Assembly (NCBI GenBank): GCA_001603905.1
Contig: LVAE01000018.1
Coordinates: 1-37,309 of the forward strand
Reading direction: 5' to 3'
From: Fibrobacterales bacterium Fibro_02
GTDB lineage: Bacteria > Fibrobacterota > Fibrobacteria > Fibrobacterales > Fibrobacteraceae
DNA: 37,309 nucleotides
The notes beneath the pieces were generated by a model, which was not told the origin of the DNA, made no database searches, and worked only from the letters and a program-made list of their open reading frames with translations. The position numbers and the translations under genes are program-made. Positions 36,488 to 37,309 of this stretch are shown in pieces. Each line of letters starts with the position of its first letter. Within the stretch, counting starts at the first letter, position 1.

Positions 36488-36559
36488 GGAAAGCCGAATT
36501 TTTAATGTAAAAATTTGCGGGAAAAGGAGGTTTTGTTCAAAATAAATTTGCGGGAAAAG
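36478..36559 (+). repeat. Three 16-bp iterons with an exact 33-bp period
   Basis: Units lie at 36478-36493 (AAATTTACGGGGAAAG), 36511-36526 and 36544-36559 (both AAATTTGCGGGAAAAG). The 17-base spacers differ in sequence, so spacing rather than duplication of a longer unit is conserved. The last unit ends 40 bases before the ATPase ATG. Confidence 0.8.
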
Positions 36560-36599
36560 AAAAATTTATGTATATTTAGACATGTTCGGGGGATAAAAT

Positions 36600-37309
36600 A
36601 TGCCGAAATTTACATTTAAACGCAAAATATACGCAAAAATGCTTGAATGGAAGTCCGAAAGCAAGGGGCGGACTGCCTTACTTATTGAAGGAGCCCGCCG
36701 AATCGGGAAATCCACCATTGTCGAAGAATTCGCCATTAGGGAGTACGAAACATACATCCTTATCGACTTCAATAAGGCCTCCGAAGAGGTCAAATCCCTG
36801 TTCGACGACCTCATGGACTTGGACTTCATTTTCCTGCGACTACAGGCGATTTTCCACAAGTCACTGAAATCTCGCAATTCAGTAATCATCTTCGACGAAG
36901 TCCAAAAATGCCCCAACGCGCGGCAGGCCATAAAGTACCTGGTCGCAGACGGACGCTACGATTACATCGAAACGGGGTCGCTCATCAGCATCAAGAAAAA
37001 CACGGAAAACATCACCATTCCCAGCGAAGAAGACCGACTGCAAATGCACCCCATGGATTTCGAGGAATTCCGCTGGGCAATGAACGACGAAGTGACCATA
37101 CCCACGTTGAGCAAGTTCTTCGAAAGGAAGTTGCCGCTCGGTGCCGCATTCAGGACGACCATGCGCGGCCTACGGCTTTATGCGCTAGTCGGCGGAATGC
37201 CACAAGCCGTCGTCGAATATCTAGAAACAAATGACCTGCGCAAGGTCGATGCTATCAAACGTAAAATCATAAAGCTTTACACCGAAGATTTTTTGAAATT
37301 GGACCCGTC
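36600..37309 (+). CDS. P-loop ATPase of the AAA_14/DUF4143 type (3' truncated by window end)
   Basis: The frame from ATG 36600 is open to the window end (236 codons). A GGGGG purine run lies just before the start. The protein shows an intact Walker A, GARRIGKS at 31-38, a Walker B NSVIIFDEVQ with D99-E100, and a sensor-type IETGSLIS near 124-131, followed by MHPMDFEEFRWAM and LRLYALVGGMPQAVVEYL, the conserved middle of COG1373 ATPases. The C-terminal DUF4143 part lies outside. Such ATPases are abundant in gut and rumen anaerobes and their role is unknown; links to defence or mobile DNA have been suggested but not shown here. Unlike the related gene at 29739, this one has its P-loop and a well-formed promoter and leader. 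Confidence 0.88.
   Translation, partial: MPKFTFKRKIYAKMLEWKSESKGRTALLIEGARRIGKSTIVEEFAIREYETYILIDFNKASEEVKSLFDDLMDLDFIFLRLQAIFHKSLKSRNSVIIFDEVQKCPNARQAIKYLVADGRYDYIETGSLISIKKNTENITIPSEEDRLQMHPMDFEEFRWAMNDEVTIPTLSKFFERKLPLGAAFRTTMRGLRLYALVGGMPQAVVEYLETNDLRKVDAIKRKIIKLYTEDFLKLDP

Noticed and set aside
36478..36559. Short CRISPR-like array
   Set aside because: Only three 16-bp units with 17-base AT-rich spacers and no cas gene nearby; a protein-binding iteron set fits better.

Overview
The window (37.3 kb, moderate GC) very probably comes from Fibrobacter or a close relative. Three genes encode secreted lipoproteins with long Ser-rich linkers and a C-terminal FISUMP domain (Fibrobacter succinogenes major paralogous domain). 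Other fitting features are LptE- and LpoB-type envelope lipoproteins, two secreted GH43 glycosidases with C-terminal tails that look like type IX sorting domains, and many short palindromic intergenic repeats. No rRNA or tRNA gene and no CRISPR array was seen.

Layout. 1-3.5 kb: end of a Lys/Ala-rich protein, an LpoB-like lipoprotein, a TenI/thiamine-phosphate-synthase-like protein and a GH43 enzyme. 3.8-8.9 kb: a two-gene signalling operon, a REC-HD-GYP c-di-GMP phosphodiesterase followed by a large hybrid histidine kinase (sensor, PAS, HisKA, HATPase, REC, REC, HPt). 8.9-14.6 kb: a zinc-ribbon membrane protein, an outer-membrane barrel plus a Ca2+/Na+ antiporter, an SpmA-SpmB fusion, and an outer-membrane protein plus Asp-rich lipoprotein operon. 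14.8-22.6 kb: housekeeping genes (serS, lptE, a Nudix hydrolase, leuB, tgt), a DUF2156 protein, a YkgJ cysteine-cluster protein and a flavodoxin-like reductase. 22.7-24.5 kb: a FISUMP lipoprotein, the deletion remnant of a second flavodoxin-like gene, and a small frameshifted membrane-protein gene. 24.6-27.8 kb: dnaK and dnaJ on the minus strand; dnaK is preceded by a sequence matching the sigma-54 consensus.

28-37.3 kb is the accessory part. It holds two FISUMP genes sharing a 577-bp direct repeat that covers promoter, signal peptide and Ser-rich linker but not the FISUMP domain. Between them lies a DUF4143-type ATPase that has lost its P-loop. A 20-codon ORF with a good ribosome-binding site follows the first FISUMP gene. 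Next come a ParE-type toxin-antitoxin pair, a DUF2442 gene, a YoeB/DinJ pair, a multidomain GH43 enzyme with CBM6-like modules, and the start of an intact P-loop ATPase whose leader carries three 16-bp iterons at an exact 33-bp period.

The strongest unexplained signals are the sigma-54-type site at dnaK, the 33-bp iterons and hairpins before the terminal ATPase, the 20-aa ORF, the repeat-based FISUMP duplication, the reiterated 3' end of lptE, and genes whose ends have been rewritten by dispersed palindromic repeats. No clearly new multi-gene system could be demonstrated from sequence alone.
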